This document shows positions 5,927 through 12,442 of a stretch of DNA of 12,634 nt, in pieces. Positions within the stretch are counted from its first letter, which is position 1; every line of letters starts with the position of its first letter. The stretch is from positions 1-12,634 of the forward strand of contig CAXCDZ010000021.1 of NCBI GenBank assembly GCA_963981525.1, written 5' to 3'. A model generated the notes under the pieces. It searched no databases. It was not told where the DNA came from and saw only the letters and a program-made list of their open reading frames with translations. Made by a program: the position numbers and the translations under genes. This DNA comes from CAXCDZ01 sp963981525. Lineage in GTDB: Bacteria; Patescibacteriota; Microgenomatia; UBA1400; UBA12108.

Positions 5927-7336
5927 ATGAAGTTAAAGTTATCATCTGCAGCCGTTTCGATTGTTAAGTTGTTGGAAGAGAATGGGTGTGAGGCGTGGAT
6001 TGTGGGAGGGGCTGTGCGAGATGTGCTGCTGGGCGAGAAGAGTACGGACTGGGATATTACTACCTCTGCGACTCCCGAGCAGATCCTTCCTCTTTTTTCG
6101 GAGTCGTTTAACGACAATGCGTTTGGAACGGTGATGGTGGCGGGCAAACATGTGAAGGAACAATTTGAGTTGGAACCTGAAAGTTGCTTGGATGAGGAAG
6201 TGTTTGATATTACGACTTACAGAACTGAAGGAGCGTATAGCGATAAGAGACGACCTGACAAAGTCAGCTGGGGAGAGAGTATTGAGGAGGATCTAAAGAG
6301 ACGTGACTTCACTATAAACGCGATTGCTATCAGCGTGTCAGCGAGTCAGCGTATCAGTAAGTCAGATAGTCTATATGAAGTGAAAATACTAGATCCGTAT
6401 GAAGGACAGAAGGATCTGGAGAGCAAGATACTTCGTGCAGTTGGTGACCCTGAGACTAGATTTGAGGAGGATGCGCTCAGGATGATGAGGGCGATCAGGC
6501 TGGGAGCACAACTTGGATTCTCGATTGAGAAAAAGACACTTGATGCGATCAGGGAAAAATCTAGCAATCTATCAGAGATTGCGTGGGAAAGGATCGGTGC
6601 GGAGACTATGAAGCTCTTGGGTTCGCAGCATGCGGCCGACGGAGGCCAACTGATGGTCTCGACTGGGATTGCTGAGATAGTACTACCTGAGCTCTTGGAG
6701 AGTAAGGGAGTCAAACAAGCTGGACATCATATCTATGATGTTTATACACATCTGATTGAGTCACTGCGGGGGTGCCCTTCTCCTGACCCAGTGGTGCGAC
6801 TCTCTACCCTACTGCATGACATTGATAAGCCGGTTGTGATGAAAGAGCAGGGACCAAGAGGAGTGACGTTCTATAACCATGAAGTATCGGGTGCTCGCAC
6901 TGCCAAGAGGATTGCTTCACGACTCAGGTTGTCCAAACATGACCAGGACCGAGTGTTTACTCTCGTGCGGTGGCATATGTTTGCGTACGATCCTGAGATG
7001 ACGGATGCTTCGATCCGCCGATTTATCAGGCGAGTTGGGAAAGAGAACATTCACGAGATGATGGCACTGCGCACCGGGGACCGAGTGGGTGGTGGGAGTA
7101 AGGCCACGAGCTGGAGGCTAACTGAGATGCAGAGGCGGATCGGAGAACAGTTTTATGAGCCACTATCTCTAAAGGATCTGAAGATCTCGGGTGATGAGAT
7201 TATGAAGATGTTAGATATTAAACCTGGGCGTAAGATTGGTGAGATTCTGAACACTCTATTTGAGGAAATTATTGAGGATTCGAGTTTGAATAATAAGGAG
7301 TATTTAACGAAACGAGTGAAGGAGCTAGGGAAGTAA
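5927..7336 (+). CDS. cca: CCA tRNA nucleotidyltransferase (class II, with HD domain)
   Basis: Adds or repairs the 3'-terminal CCA of tRNAs from CTP and ATP without a template. The 469-aa protein belongs to the class II poly(A) polymerase/CCA-adding family. The head domain has GGAVRD (27-32), the catalytic pair in DWDITT (Asp41 and Asp43), RRPDKVSW (108-115) and RRDFTINA (125-132). The RNA- and nucleotide-selecting region with RFEEDALRMMRAIRL (178-192) follows. An HD phosphohydrolase-like domain contains DVYTH (271-275) and LLHDIDKP (295-302, His297-Asp298). Sequence alone does not separate a CCA-adding enzyme from a poly(A) polymerase with certainty, but the lack of long basic extensions and the position beside rnpB favour tRNA maturation. 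Transcribed alone, it ends in a strong hairpin terminator beginning at its stop codon. Confidence 0.93.
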   Translation: MKLKLSSAAVSIVKLLEENGCEAWIVGGAVRDVLLGEKSTDWDITTSATPEQILPLFSESFNDNAFGTVMVAGKHVKEQFELEPESCLDEEVFDITTYRTEGAYSDKRRPDKVSWGESIEEDLKRRDFTINAIAISVSASQRISKSDSLYEVKILDPYEGQKDLESKILRAVGDPETRFEEDALRMMRAIRLGAQLGFSIEKKTLDAIREKSSNLSEIAWERIGAETMKLLGSQHAADGGQLMVSTGIAEIVLPELLESKGVKQAGHHIYDVYTHLIESLRGCPSPDPVVRLSTLLHDIDKPVVMKEQGPRGVTFYNHEVSGARTAKRIASRLRLSKHDQDRVFTLVRWHMFAYDPEMTDASIRRFIRRVGKENIHEMMALRTGDRVGGGSKATSWRLTEMQRRIGEQFYEPLSLKDLKISGDEIMKMLDIKPGRKIGEILNTLFEEIIEDSSLNNKEYLTKRVKELGK

Positions 7337-7364
7337 AAAACCCGCCAGGGAGTGGCGGGTTTTT
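7336..7364. terminator. Bidirectional rho-independent terminator shared by cca and rnpB
   Basis: A 12-bp perfect stem pairs 7336-7347 (A-run then CCCGCCA) with 7353-7364 (TGGCGGG then T-run) around a GGGAG loop. A T-run follows the GC-rich part on both strands, so it can stop cca transcripts rightward and RNase P RNA transcripts leftward. It starts at the last base of the cca stop codon and lies 3 bp from the mature end of rnpB. Confidence 0.9.
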
Positions 7365-7367
7365 AAT

Positions 7368-7651
7368 GCCTGTGGCCATGATAAGCCAGATTCTGTGTTT
7401 TCAGACGATAATTTGTCTAGTGCCCGTAAGCTTTGGAACTAGGGTTAGCACCTCATAACGTTCCGGTCGTCGGTTGCAGCGGGGAGGATTGCCCTTTTCA
7501 CCCTCTTTCCCACCGAAGTGAGATGAGTCGTAGTCTCTGTTGCTCTAACTGGCGATTGCTCGCTCCAGATATTATTCTGGACACCCTGCTAACTGCTGTC
7601 TGGACTTTCCTCTCTGCATAAATGCAGAGTAATCGCCCTGTGACCACAGGC
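7368..7651 (-). ncRNA. rnpB: RNase P RNA
   Basis: Catalytic RNA of ribonuclease P, which cleaves 5' leaders from pre-tRNAs. Read on the minus strand, the outer helix P1 is GCCTGTGG (7651-7644) paired with CCACAGGC (7375-7368). A hairpin fitting P3 is at 7629-7612. Conserved region I, GAGGAAAGTCCAGAC, is at 7612-7598. AGAGCAACAGAGAC and GGGTGAAAAGGG match other universally conserved blocks, and ACAGAATCTGGCTTAT (7396-7381) is the conserved 3' block. P4 is supported by covariation: CCAGA in the 5' strand and TCTGG in the 3' strand replace the common CCGGG and CCCGG. A P2 pairing of CAGGGCGAT with ATCGTCTG is plausible. The length of about 284 nt is at the compact end for bacterial RNase P RNA. 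Ends are set by P1 and by the promoter spacing. Confidence 0.95.
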
Positions 7652-7666
7652 GGTGAAATTATAGCA
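7652..7666 (-). promoter_or_regulatory. rnpB extended -10 promoter
   Basis: Minus strand TGC (7666-7664), TATAAT (7663-7658) and six bases (TTCACC) end exactly at the first base of the P1 helix (7651). Because the RNA end is fixed independently by P1 pairing, this gives the hexamer-to-start distance used for the coding genes in the window. It lies just after the secF stop codon. Confidence 0.75.
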
Positions 7667-7684
7667 GGAAATACGAGTAATTAG

Positions 7685-8566
7685 TTACTTTTTGCGTGAG
7701 ACAAGCTTGTCCCAGACCAGGAGAAGTGGAGCTGCTGTAAAAGTACTACTGTAAGTGCCAGAGATAGTACCGATAAGGAGTGCGAAGATAAACCAGCGAG
7801 TAGTATCACCACCCATGAGATACATCGAGAGAAGCATAAAGATAATGGTCATACTATTGTTAATACTCCTACCCATGGTCTCGACGACTGCCCTGTTTAC
7901 GATGTTCTCGAATCCGAGATGGGCATGCTTATGTCCCAATTCGCGGATGCGGTCATAAACAACGATGGTGTCGTGAACTGAAAAACTGAGGATCGTGAGA
8001 AGTGCTGTGACAAAGAGAGTATCAACCTCGACACCCTGATAGTACCCGAGCAAGCTAAATGTGCCAAGGAGGATGAGCGAGTCATGGAGCATAGCGAGGA
8101 TTGCAGAGACCCCAAACTTGATGTTGCGAAAGCGATAGGCAACATAAAGAAGGATTGAGATGGAGGCCAGGATGATTGCTGAGATGGTTTTTTCTACGAG
8201 CTCACGCCCAACTGAGGGGCCAATGGTGTTGTATTCTAACTCGGTGATGTTAGCATCACTGAGAGTCATGGTGAGATCCTGATAAGACTGACTACTGACC
8301 GGAGTAGTCGTGACCTCCCAGGTCGAGGAGTCCTGAGTAATTTCTTTGGGCTCTATACCTTGATCAATGAGCGCCTCCTGGAGAGTGGTCTGATTGAGAG
8401 ACTCACTTTGCCAGACAAAAGTAGTACCACCCGTGAAGTCGATCCCGAGCTTGAGGCCATGAGTGAGGAGTGAGTAGACACCGGGAATAATCACGACAAA
8501 AGAGATCAAGAAAAACAAAGCGCGATATCGCATAGGCTGGAAGATAGATGGTGAGTTGGAAGACAT
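7685..8566 (-). CDS. secF: Protein translocase subunit SecF
   Basis: Inner-membrane partner of SecD that uses the proton motive force to help release and pull secreted proteins after SecYEG translocation. At 293 aa it has the normal SecF length. A first membrane helix spans about 14-34, followed by the signature LGIDFTGG (40-47), an extracytoplasmic P4-type region to about 125, then a five-helix block. GVSAILAMLHDS (152-163) and SFSVHDTIVVYDRIRE (194-209) are conserved SecD/SecF family motifs. The ATG is 2 bp after the secD stop, and AAAGGT 8 bases upstream (minus strand, 8580-8575) lies inside the secD tail, so it is translated from the secD mRNA. rnpB follows with its own promoter. No yajC is seen nearby. 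Confidence 0.95.
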   Translation of the reverse strand: MSSNSPSIFQPMRYRALFFLISFVVIIPGVYSLLTHGLKLGIDFTGGTTFVWQSESLNQTTLQEALIDQGIEPKEITQDSSTWEVTTTPVSSQSYQDLTMTLSDANITELEYNTIGPSVGRELVEKTISAIILASISILLYVAYRFRNIKFGVSAILAMLHDSLILLGTFSLLGYYQGVEVDTLFVTALLTILSFSVHDTIVVYDRIRELGHKHAHLGFENIVNRAVVETMGRSINNSMTIIFMLLSMYLMGGDTTRWFIFALLIGTISGTYSSTFTAAPLLLVWDKLVSRKK

Positions 8567-8568
8567 AA

Positions 8569-9879
8569 TTAATGACCTTTTTTGTTTGTAAAAGCTCTGA
8601 GTAAGTTACGAGTAACAAAGATCCCGGTAAAGAGCGAGATCACAACTCCCAAGAAAAGAGTGAGTGCGAAGCCGCGAATAAGGCCTGAGGTGTTAAGGAA
8701 GGTCCAGTCCAATGGATTAAAGAGAATGAAAGTGGTGATGAGAGTTGCGATGTTGGCATCCTTGATGCTATCCCAAGCGCGGCCAAAACCTAGTTCCAAT
8801 GCATCCCGCTTGGTGTGTCCTTTGCGAATCTCTTCTTTGGTTCGCTCAAAAATAAGAATGTTGGCGTCGACTGCCATGCCGATTGAGAGGATGAAGCCCG
8901 CAAGCCCGGGGAGAGTGATCGTGACAGGAATCAACTTATAGAGTGCGAGAGTGAGAAGGCCATAGATAATAAGACCTAGATCAGCAACGAGCCCAAGCCA
9001 GCCGTACAACAGGATCATAAAAAGCATCACGGCAGAGAGACCAATAACTCCAGCCTGAACACTACGAGTGACACTCTCGCTACCGAGGGACGGGGCGACG
9101 TTTTGCTGCTTGATAATTGTAATCGGGACTGGGAGCGCGCCGGCGTTAAGGGTAATGGCGATGTTTTTGGCCTCATCTAATGTAAACTCACCGTTGATGA
9201 TAGCTGATCCCCCATCTATCTGCTGCTGCACAATAGGGGTAGAGATCGGAATGCCATCGAGAAAGATTGCCAAGGGCTTATCGATGTTTCGAGCGGTAAT
9301 CTCGGAGAATTTGTCACCGCCCACCTGAGAAAATTCTAGACCAACGGAAGGCTGACCAGTCTGGGGATCGAACTGGACATCACTCTTTTTGAGATCACTA
9401 CCGGAGAGAGTAGTGGCGACAAAATCGGCGTATGTGGCAGAGTCGCTTGCTGACTCAGGTAGCTCCCGAAACTCGAGCTTGGCAGTCTGGCCGATGAGGG
9501 CGAGTGCTTCTTCTGGACTCTCGACACCGGGGAGTGCGACTGAGATGCGATACTGATCTCCTGAGGTAATAGTCTTGATTAGTGGTTCTGAGACACCGTA
9601 GAGATCAACGCGACGGGCGATAATCTCTCGAGCGGAGTCGAGTGCGTCTACTTGATCACTCTCGTCAATTGAGTTCATGTCAGCTTCGAGCGTGACTTCG
9701 GTGCCACCCTGGAGATCCAACCCAAGCTTGAGGTTGAGATCGCGGTCAAAGACAAAGGGTTTCTCTAGATGGATTTCTGGACTACTGATCTGATAGTTCC
9801 CTAGCGAGATATTCTTAGGTAAGGCGACAACGAGTGAGAGAAATGCGATGACGATGATAAGGAGAATGTTGCGAGTCAT
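8569..9879 (-). CDS. secD: Protein translocase subunit SecD
   Basis: Membrane component of the SecDF complex assisting late steps of protein export. The 436-aa length is the short form, lacking the large insertions of proteobacterial SecD. Helix 1 is near residues 4-20. LGLDLQGGTEV (52-62) is the family signature, followed by the periplasmic P1 domain up to about 265. The C-terminal five-helix bundle contains GMAVDANILIFERTKEE (334-350), with the Asp characteristic of the family, and ends in a basic tail. It begins 15 bp after the AbrB-like gene. No Shine-Dalgarno is evident; a TATTAT (9892-9887 on the minus strand) 7 bases before ATG could be a promoter of its own, with low certainty. Confidence 0.95.
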   Translation of the reverse strand: MTRNILLIIVIAFLSLVVALPKNISLGNYQISSPEIHLEKPFVFDRDLNLKLGLDLQGGTEVTLEADMNSIDESDQVDALDSAREIIARRVDLYGVSEPLIKTITSGDQYRISVALPGVESPEEALALIGQTAKLEFRELPESASDSATYADFVATTLSGSDLKKSDVQFDPQTGQPSVGLEFSQVGGDKFSEITARNIDKPLAIFLDGIPISTPIVQQQIDGGSAIINGEFTLDEAKNIAITLNAGALPVPITIIKQQNVAPSLGSESVTRSVQAGVIGLSAVMLFMILLYGWLGLVADLGLIIYGLLTLALYKLIPVTITLPGLAGFILSIGMAVDANILIFERTKEEIRKGHTKRDALELGFGRAWDSIKDANIATLITTFILFNPLDWTFLNTSGLIRGFALTLFLGVVISLFTGIFVTRNLLRAFTNKKGH

Positions 9880-9894
9880 AGACTATATAATACA

Positions 9895-10077
9895 TCAAGA
9901 TCTGATCTTTAGCTTGAGCTGGCGAGTTTTGGGGAAGGTAGCTGAGAGGACTTGGTTTTCACTACTATATTCCAGATTAACTTGATCCCCTTCTTCGAGT
10001 GCAAGTGCCTTGATGACGGCAGATGGAACGATGATACCCTTGGAGTTGCCTAGTTTGGTGATCTTGGTGGTAACCAT
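9895..10077 (-). CDS. AbrB/MazE-like (SpoVT-AbrB fold) DNA-binding protein
   Basis: A 60-aa protein whose N-terminal half is the swapped-hairpin AbrB fold: KITKLGNSKGIIVPSAVIKA with LGNSKG at 8-13, then LEEGDQVNLEY. Proteins of this family are transition-state regulators or MazE-type antitoxins, acting as dimers that bind DNA. The basic C-terminal tail (KTRQLKLKIRS) is too short for a known toxin-neutralising domain. Its ATG overlaps the stop of the wHTH gene by one base (TAATG), so the two are almost certainly translated as a coupled pair. No toxin gene (MazF, PIN, RelE) follows; secD does. I favour a transcriptional co-regulator over an antitoxin, but the evidence is only context. Confidence 0.85.
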   Translation of the reverse strand: MVTTKITKLGNSKGIIVPSAVIKALALEEGDQVNLEYSSENQVLSATFPKTRQLKLKIRS

Positions 10078-10658
10078 TAGGCTACTAGATCCTCTTCGTC
10101 GCCGATAATCATGACGCGTGACCCCTCGAGAATCCTATGAATGAACGGGTCACTGTGGGACTTGCGGTATGCGAGCTCATCTGTAGTCATGACGGTGTAG
10201 TTGATCTCGCGCTCTAATCTCGCTTCCTGCGACTTAATAAGATCAGTGACTTGGGGCATGATAAGGTCGCCTACTAGAAGGAGGTCGACCGTGTCTTTGA
10301 GGCGAGGCATCTTGCGAGCAAATCGGCCACTGATCATCGCGAACTTGACTTTGCCGAGCTTGGGAGCTGACTTGTGAATGATCTGACCTAGACCCGTGGA
10401 CTTGGCGACCATACCCATGAGTTCTTTGTGAAAGAGATAGCTGCGGTTAAAAGTGTAGTAGAGTCTGTTGCCTCGCTTTTCTTCCCTAACCATCCCATGA
10501 CTCTTCATGTGGAGGAGCTCTCTTCTTACGGCGTTAATCTCCTCGTCAATCATGCGCGTGAGCTGGCGGATATAGTACATCTCCTCGGGGCTAGCAAGAA
10601 AAGTTGAGATCAGCTTAACCCTAACCTTACTAATCATGAAATCTTTGAGTGCAGCCAT
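10077..10658 (-). CDS. Winged-helix protein with a degenerate nucleotidyltransferase domain
   Basis: A 193-aa predicted transcription regulator. Residues about 5-75 form a winged helix: KVRVKLISTFLAS, then YYIRQLTRMI with INAVRRELLHMKSHG as recognition helix, and a wing with REEKRGNRLYYTFN. Residues about 100-190 follow the minimal nucleotidyltransferase pattern: KFAMISGRFAR, then DTVDLLLVGD, an REINYTVMTTDEL helix and SRVMIIGDE. The usual GS is Gly111-Arg112, and the D-x-D pair reads Thr123-Val-Asp125, so at least one metal-binding Asp is lost and activity is unlikely. ATG 10658 has AAAGGT 6 bases upstream. An inverted repeat overlaps its probable transcription start, hinting at autoregulation. 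It is coupled to the AbrB-like gene downstream. Fold assignment is by pattern only. Confidence 0.8.
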   Translation of the reverse strand: MAALKDFMISKVRVKLISTFLASPEEMYYIRQLTRMIDEEINAVRRELLHMKSHGMVREEKRGNRLYYTFNRSYLFHKELMGMVAKSTGLGQIIHKSAPKLGKVKFAMISGRFARKMPRLKDTVDLLLVGDLIMPQVTDLIKSQEARLEREINYTVMTTDELAYRKSHSDPFIHRILEGSRVMIIGDEEDLVA

Positions 10659-10664
10659 ACTGAT

Positions 10665-10670
10665 ACCTTT
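10665..10670 (-). promoter_or_regulatory. Ribosome binding site of the wHTH gene
   Basis: AAAGGT on the minus strand lies 6 bases before ATG 10658. Together with the upstream -10 candidates it implies a leadered mRNA of about 28 bases, in contrast to the leaderless genes nearby. Confidence 0.5.
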
Positions 10671-10671
10671 C

Positions 10672-10692
10672 GTTCAACAAATATGTTCGAAC
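10672..10692. promoter_or_regulatory. Candidate operator for the wHTH regulator
   Basis: GTTCAACA (10672-10679) and TGTTCGAAC (10684-10692) form an inverted repeat with one extra base in the right arm, spaced by AATA. The right arm contains the 8-bp palindrome GTTCGAAC. It sits between the -10 candidates and the ribosome binding site, covering the probable start of transcription, a typical place for autorepression. The link to the wHTH protein is inferred from position. Confidence 0.45.
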
Positions 10693-10704
10693 AGTATAAG
10701 TATA
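10693..10704 (-). promoter_or_regulatory. Tandem -10 candidates for the wHTH-abrB transcript
   Basis: Two adjacent TATACT hexamers (10704-10699 and 10698-10693 on the minus strand) lie 34 to 40 bases before the start codon. The upstream copy is preceded directly by TG. No -35 is clear. Confidence 0.45.
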
Positions 10705-10725
10705 CAGTAGTCAGTAAAAGTATTA

Positions 10726-11922
10726 CTAGTAGCTGATGTCGTTGTCTTCCGGAAGAATCTCGATCCAGATAGGACCACGATTAAGCTCGAGAGCCTTGCC
10801 TTTGGTATCTGTAAAAGTGGTGCGACCTTCGCGGCTGAGCTTTTTCCAGCTAGCCTCAATGACCTGGCCATCTTGGAAGACCATGGCGTCACCTTTGCCG
10901 ATCATCTCGTAGTACATGTGCTTGAGCTCATCTACGGGGCCCTCTTCTTCTACAAACTGGACAATCACGACCTTGGCGTCGTACTGAGAATCATCGTTGA
11001 GATCAATGTGTGACTCACCGCCGTTTTTTCTCAAGTATGTATTGCTCGTCTGATCATAGTTCCAGACTACGTCAAAGTCATGATAGTTTTCCCAGAAGCC
11101 AAAGGATGGGCTCTTGGTGCCACGCTCACCTGTCTCTGCGTCGTCTTTGAAACTCCAGAGCTTGAAGTCATCAGACCAGTCATCTCCATCAGGAGATTCG
11201 TTGGTCCAGTCGCGATATTTTTCAGCGTAGCTCCAGAGTTTTTCTGTGGAGCTGTACATGGTGTGTTCGGTAGCAACTGTGCGACCCAAGCGCTCATAGT
11301 CACGCCAGTAAGTGGGGAAACCGATGGAGAACTGGTTAAGATCGTTGTCTTGGTTCCAGCCATATTTGGCGATCTGCTCGAGAGCTTGGACTCTCTTATC
11401 AGAGAGACAGGTCTTGCCACCATCTGGTGAGCTACAGTTGGCTCCTCCAACGTGGGCGTAGAGAGGAAAGTTATACTCAGAAGCGACGTTAACGAAGTGA
11501 GTGCGTGCGGAGCGAACTGGGCCGATCACGGTGTCGGCGGCGGCGACTCCACAATAAAAGACTGCACCAAAACGAGAGATCCCTCCCTCTGAGATTCCTT
11601 CATAAACCACATCAGCAGAACCTAGGCCTGACTGGGGGCGGGCGTCAACACTGTTTTCGATCATGACAAAGAGAGGCCTTCTGCCCTCCCAGACTGCACG
11701 CTCTTGCTCGGTAAACATCTCACCATTCACAGGACACTCGGCAGTGCGAGGGAGCGCCGGATCTAGGTTGAGTCCACCACCGATTCCGGGAGTTGCAATA
11801 GGAGAAAGAGAGCCGCCGTTGCCCGGGGCATATAGATAGGTAGTGAGGGCATAACTGGAGCTAGTGGAAAGAATGAACGCCACGAGCGCGATAAGAATAG
11901 ATTGAATGGTAGGTTTTTGCAT
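10726..11922 (-). CDS. DUF3048 (YerB-family) exported protein
   Basis: A 398-aa surface protein of the DUF3048 family, for which YerB of Bacillus is the usual reference; the biochemical role is unknown. An N-terminal hydrophobic segment (about 8-28) with no lipobox acts as signal anchor. A flexible Gly/Pro linker (32-60) leads into the N-terminal domain with RPLFVMIEN (82-90), ARPQSGLGSADVVYEG (94-109), SEGGISRF (111-118) and GPVRSARTHFV (134-144). The C-terminal domain ends with FQDGQVIEASWKK (349-361) and LNRGPIWIEILPE (380-392). Four cysteines (63, 124, 163, 172) all lie outside the membrane segment, and the last two flank a loop, suggesting disulfides. GGAG lies 6 bases before ATG 11922, and the gene follows DUF4446 by 14 bp, forming one operon. 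Confidence 0.9.
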   Translation of the reverse strand: MQKPTIQSILIALVAFILSTSSSYALTTYLYAPGNGGSLSPIATPGIGGGLNLDPALPRTAECPVNGEMFTEQERAVWEGRRPLFVMIENSVDARPQSGLGSADVVYEGISEGGISRFGAVFYCGVAAADTVIGPVRSARTHFVNVASEYNFPLYAHVGGANCSSPDGGKTCLSDKRVQALEQIAKYGWNQDNDLNQFSIGFPTYWRDYERLGRTVATEHTMYSSTEKLWSYAEKYRDWTNESPDGDDWSDDFKLWSFKDDAETGERGTKSPSFGFWENYHDFDVVWNYDQTSNTYLRKNGGESHIDLNDDSQYDAKVVIVQFVEEEGPVDELKHMYYEMIGKGDAMVFQDGQVIEASWKKLSREGRTTFTDTKGKALELNRGPIWIEILPEDNDISY

Positions 11923-11928
11923 AGGTTA

Positions 11929-11932
11929 CTCC
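11929..11932 (-). promoter_or_regulatory. Shine-Dalgarno of the DUF3048 gene
   Basis: GGAG on the minus strand, 6 bases before ATG 11922, in the 14-bp gap after the DUF4446 stop codon. There is no -10 box at the leaderless spacing, which agrees with the gene being internal to an operon. Confidence 0.6.
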
Positions 11933-11936
11933 AAGA

Positions 11937-12395
11937 TTATTTAATGACTTTTTGCTCTTCGCGGCTTAGTGGATGCTCGACTCCTGAGCCACCCTTGACT
12001 GATTTTACATAGAAACGAGTATTTTCTCTAGTATGAAGTGAGGTAATCATAACACCATCCTTGTTCCCATCGAGAATGGCGAGAATGAATGACTGATCTC
12101 CACCGGTGTTGGAGAAAGGATTGAAGCGTTTGAGAGAGATTTTTTGGAGATGGAGGCGGGCATCATCATTGGCTTTTTGGAGTGATTTTTTGCTCGTCAT
12201 AATTGACCTCTCGTGGGTGGAGAGGGTTTTTTGGATGCCCTCGAGGACTGAGATTAGATTCTTTTTCGTGACTCCTTTGGTTAGGCCGTTGTAGTGAGTG
12301 CGCAACTTGAGGTAGAGGACGAGAAGGGTGATGTTAAAGATGAGCAAGAGGGCGAGAGTGGAGATGAGGAAGATGGGGTCAGTGATGAATTGCAT
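11937..12395 (-). CDS. DUF4446 membrane protein
   Basis: A 152-aa protein of the DUF4446 family, role unknown. I use ATG 12395, not the TTG at 12416, because ATG 12395 has an extended -10 box exactly 6 bases upstream and the longer version (ICYHYY) would start inside that promoter. A membrane helix spans about 5-30, followed by a polar helical stretch to about 85 likely to form a coiled coil. The conserved cytoplasmic core follows: HLQKISLKRFNPFSNTGGDQS, then FILAILDGNKDGVMITSLHTREN, ending in a Lys-rich tail. That core is the family signature. The gene heads an operon with the DUF3048 gene, so both products probably act at the cell envelope. Confidence 0.88.
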   Translation of the reverse strand: MQFITDPIFLISTLALLLIFNITLLVLYLKLRTHYNGLTKGVTKKNLISVLEGIQKTLSTHERSIMTSKKSLQKANDDARLHLQKISLKRFNPFSNTGGDQSFILAILDGNKDGVMITSLHTRENTRFYVKSVKGGSGVEHPLSREEQKVIK

Positions 12396-12410
12396 GTAGT
12401 AATGATAGCA
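12396..12410 (-). promoter_or_regulatory. DUF4446 extended -10 promoter, predicted leaderless
   Basis: Minus strand TGC (12410-12408), TATCAT (12407-12402) and six bases (TACTAC) run into ATG 12395. This is the same extended -10 and spacing as gltX, aspS, recJ and rnpB, with one hexamer mismatch. Confidence 0.65.
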
Positions 12411-12427
12411 GATCAAGGTGGATGAAG

Positions 12428-12433
12428 TATACT
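12428..12433 (+). promoter_or_regulatory. -10 box of the methyltransferase gene
   Basis: TATACT lies 9 bases before ATG 12443, giving a predicted leader of 0-3 bases. A perfect TATAAT at 12437-12442 touches the ATG and is too close to drive this start codon. Confidence 0.4.
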
Positions 12434-12442
12434 AACTATAAT

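Noticed and set aside
7433..7621. 62-codon plus-strand open frame
   Set aside because: It lies entirely on the complement of RNase P RNA, whose conserved blocks explain the sequence.
9895..10658. Toxin-antitoxin module (MNT/HEPN or MazEF)
   Set aside because: There is an AbrB-fold protein and a nucleotidyltransferase-like domain, but no toxin gene; the nucleotidyltransferase part has lost key residues and is fused to a winged helix.
12396..12416. TTG 12416 as start of the DUF4446 gene
   Set aside because: It would place the extended -10 box inside the coding sequence; ATG 12395 is at the 6-base spacing seen elsewhere.
12437..12442. Perfect TATAAT touching the methyltransferase ATG
   Set aside because: Transcription would begin inside the gene, past the start codon; TATACT at 12428-12433 is better placed.
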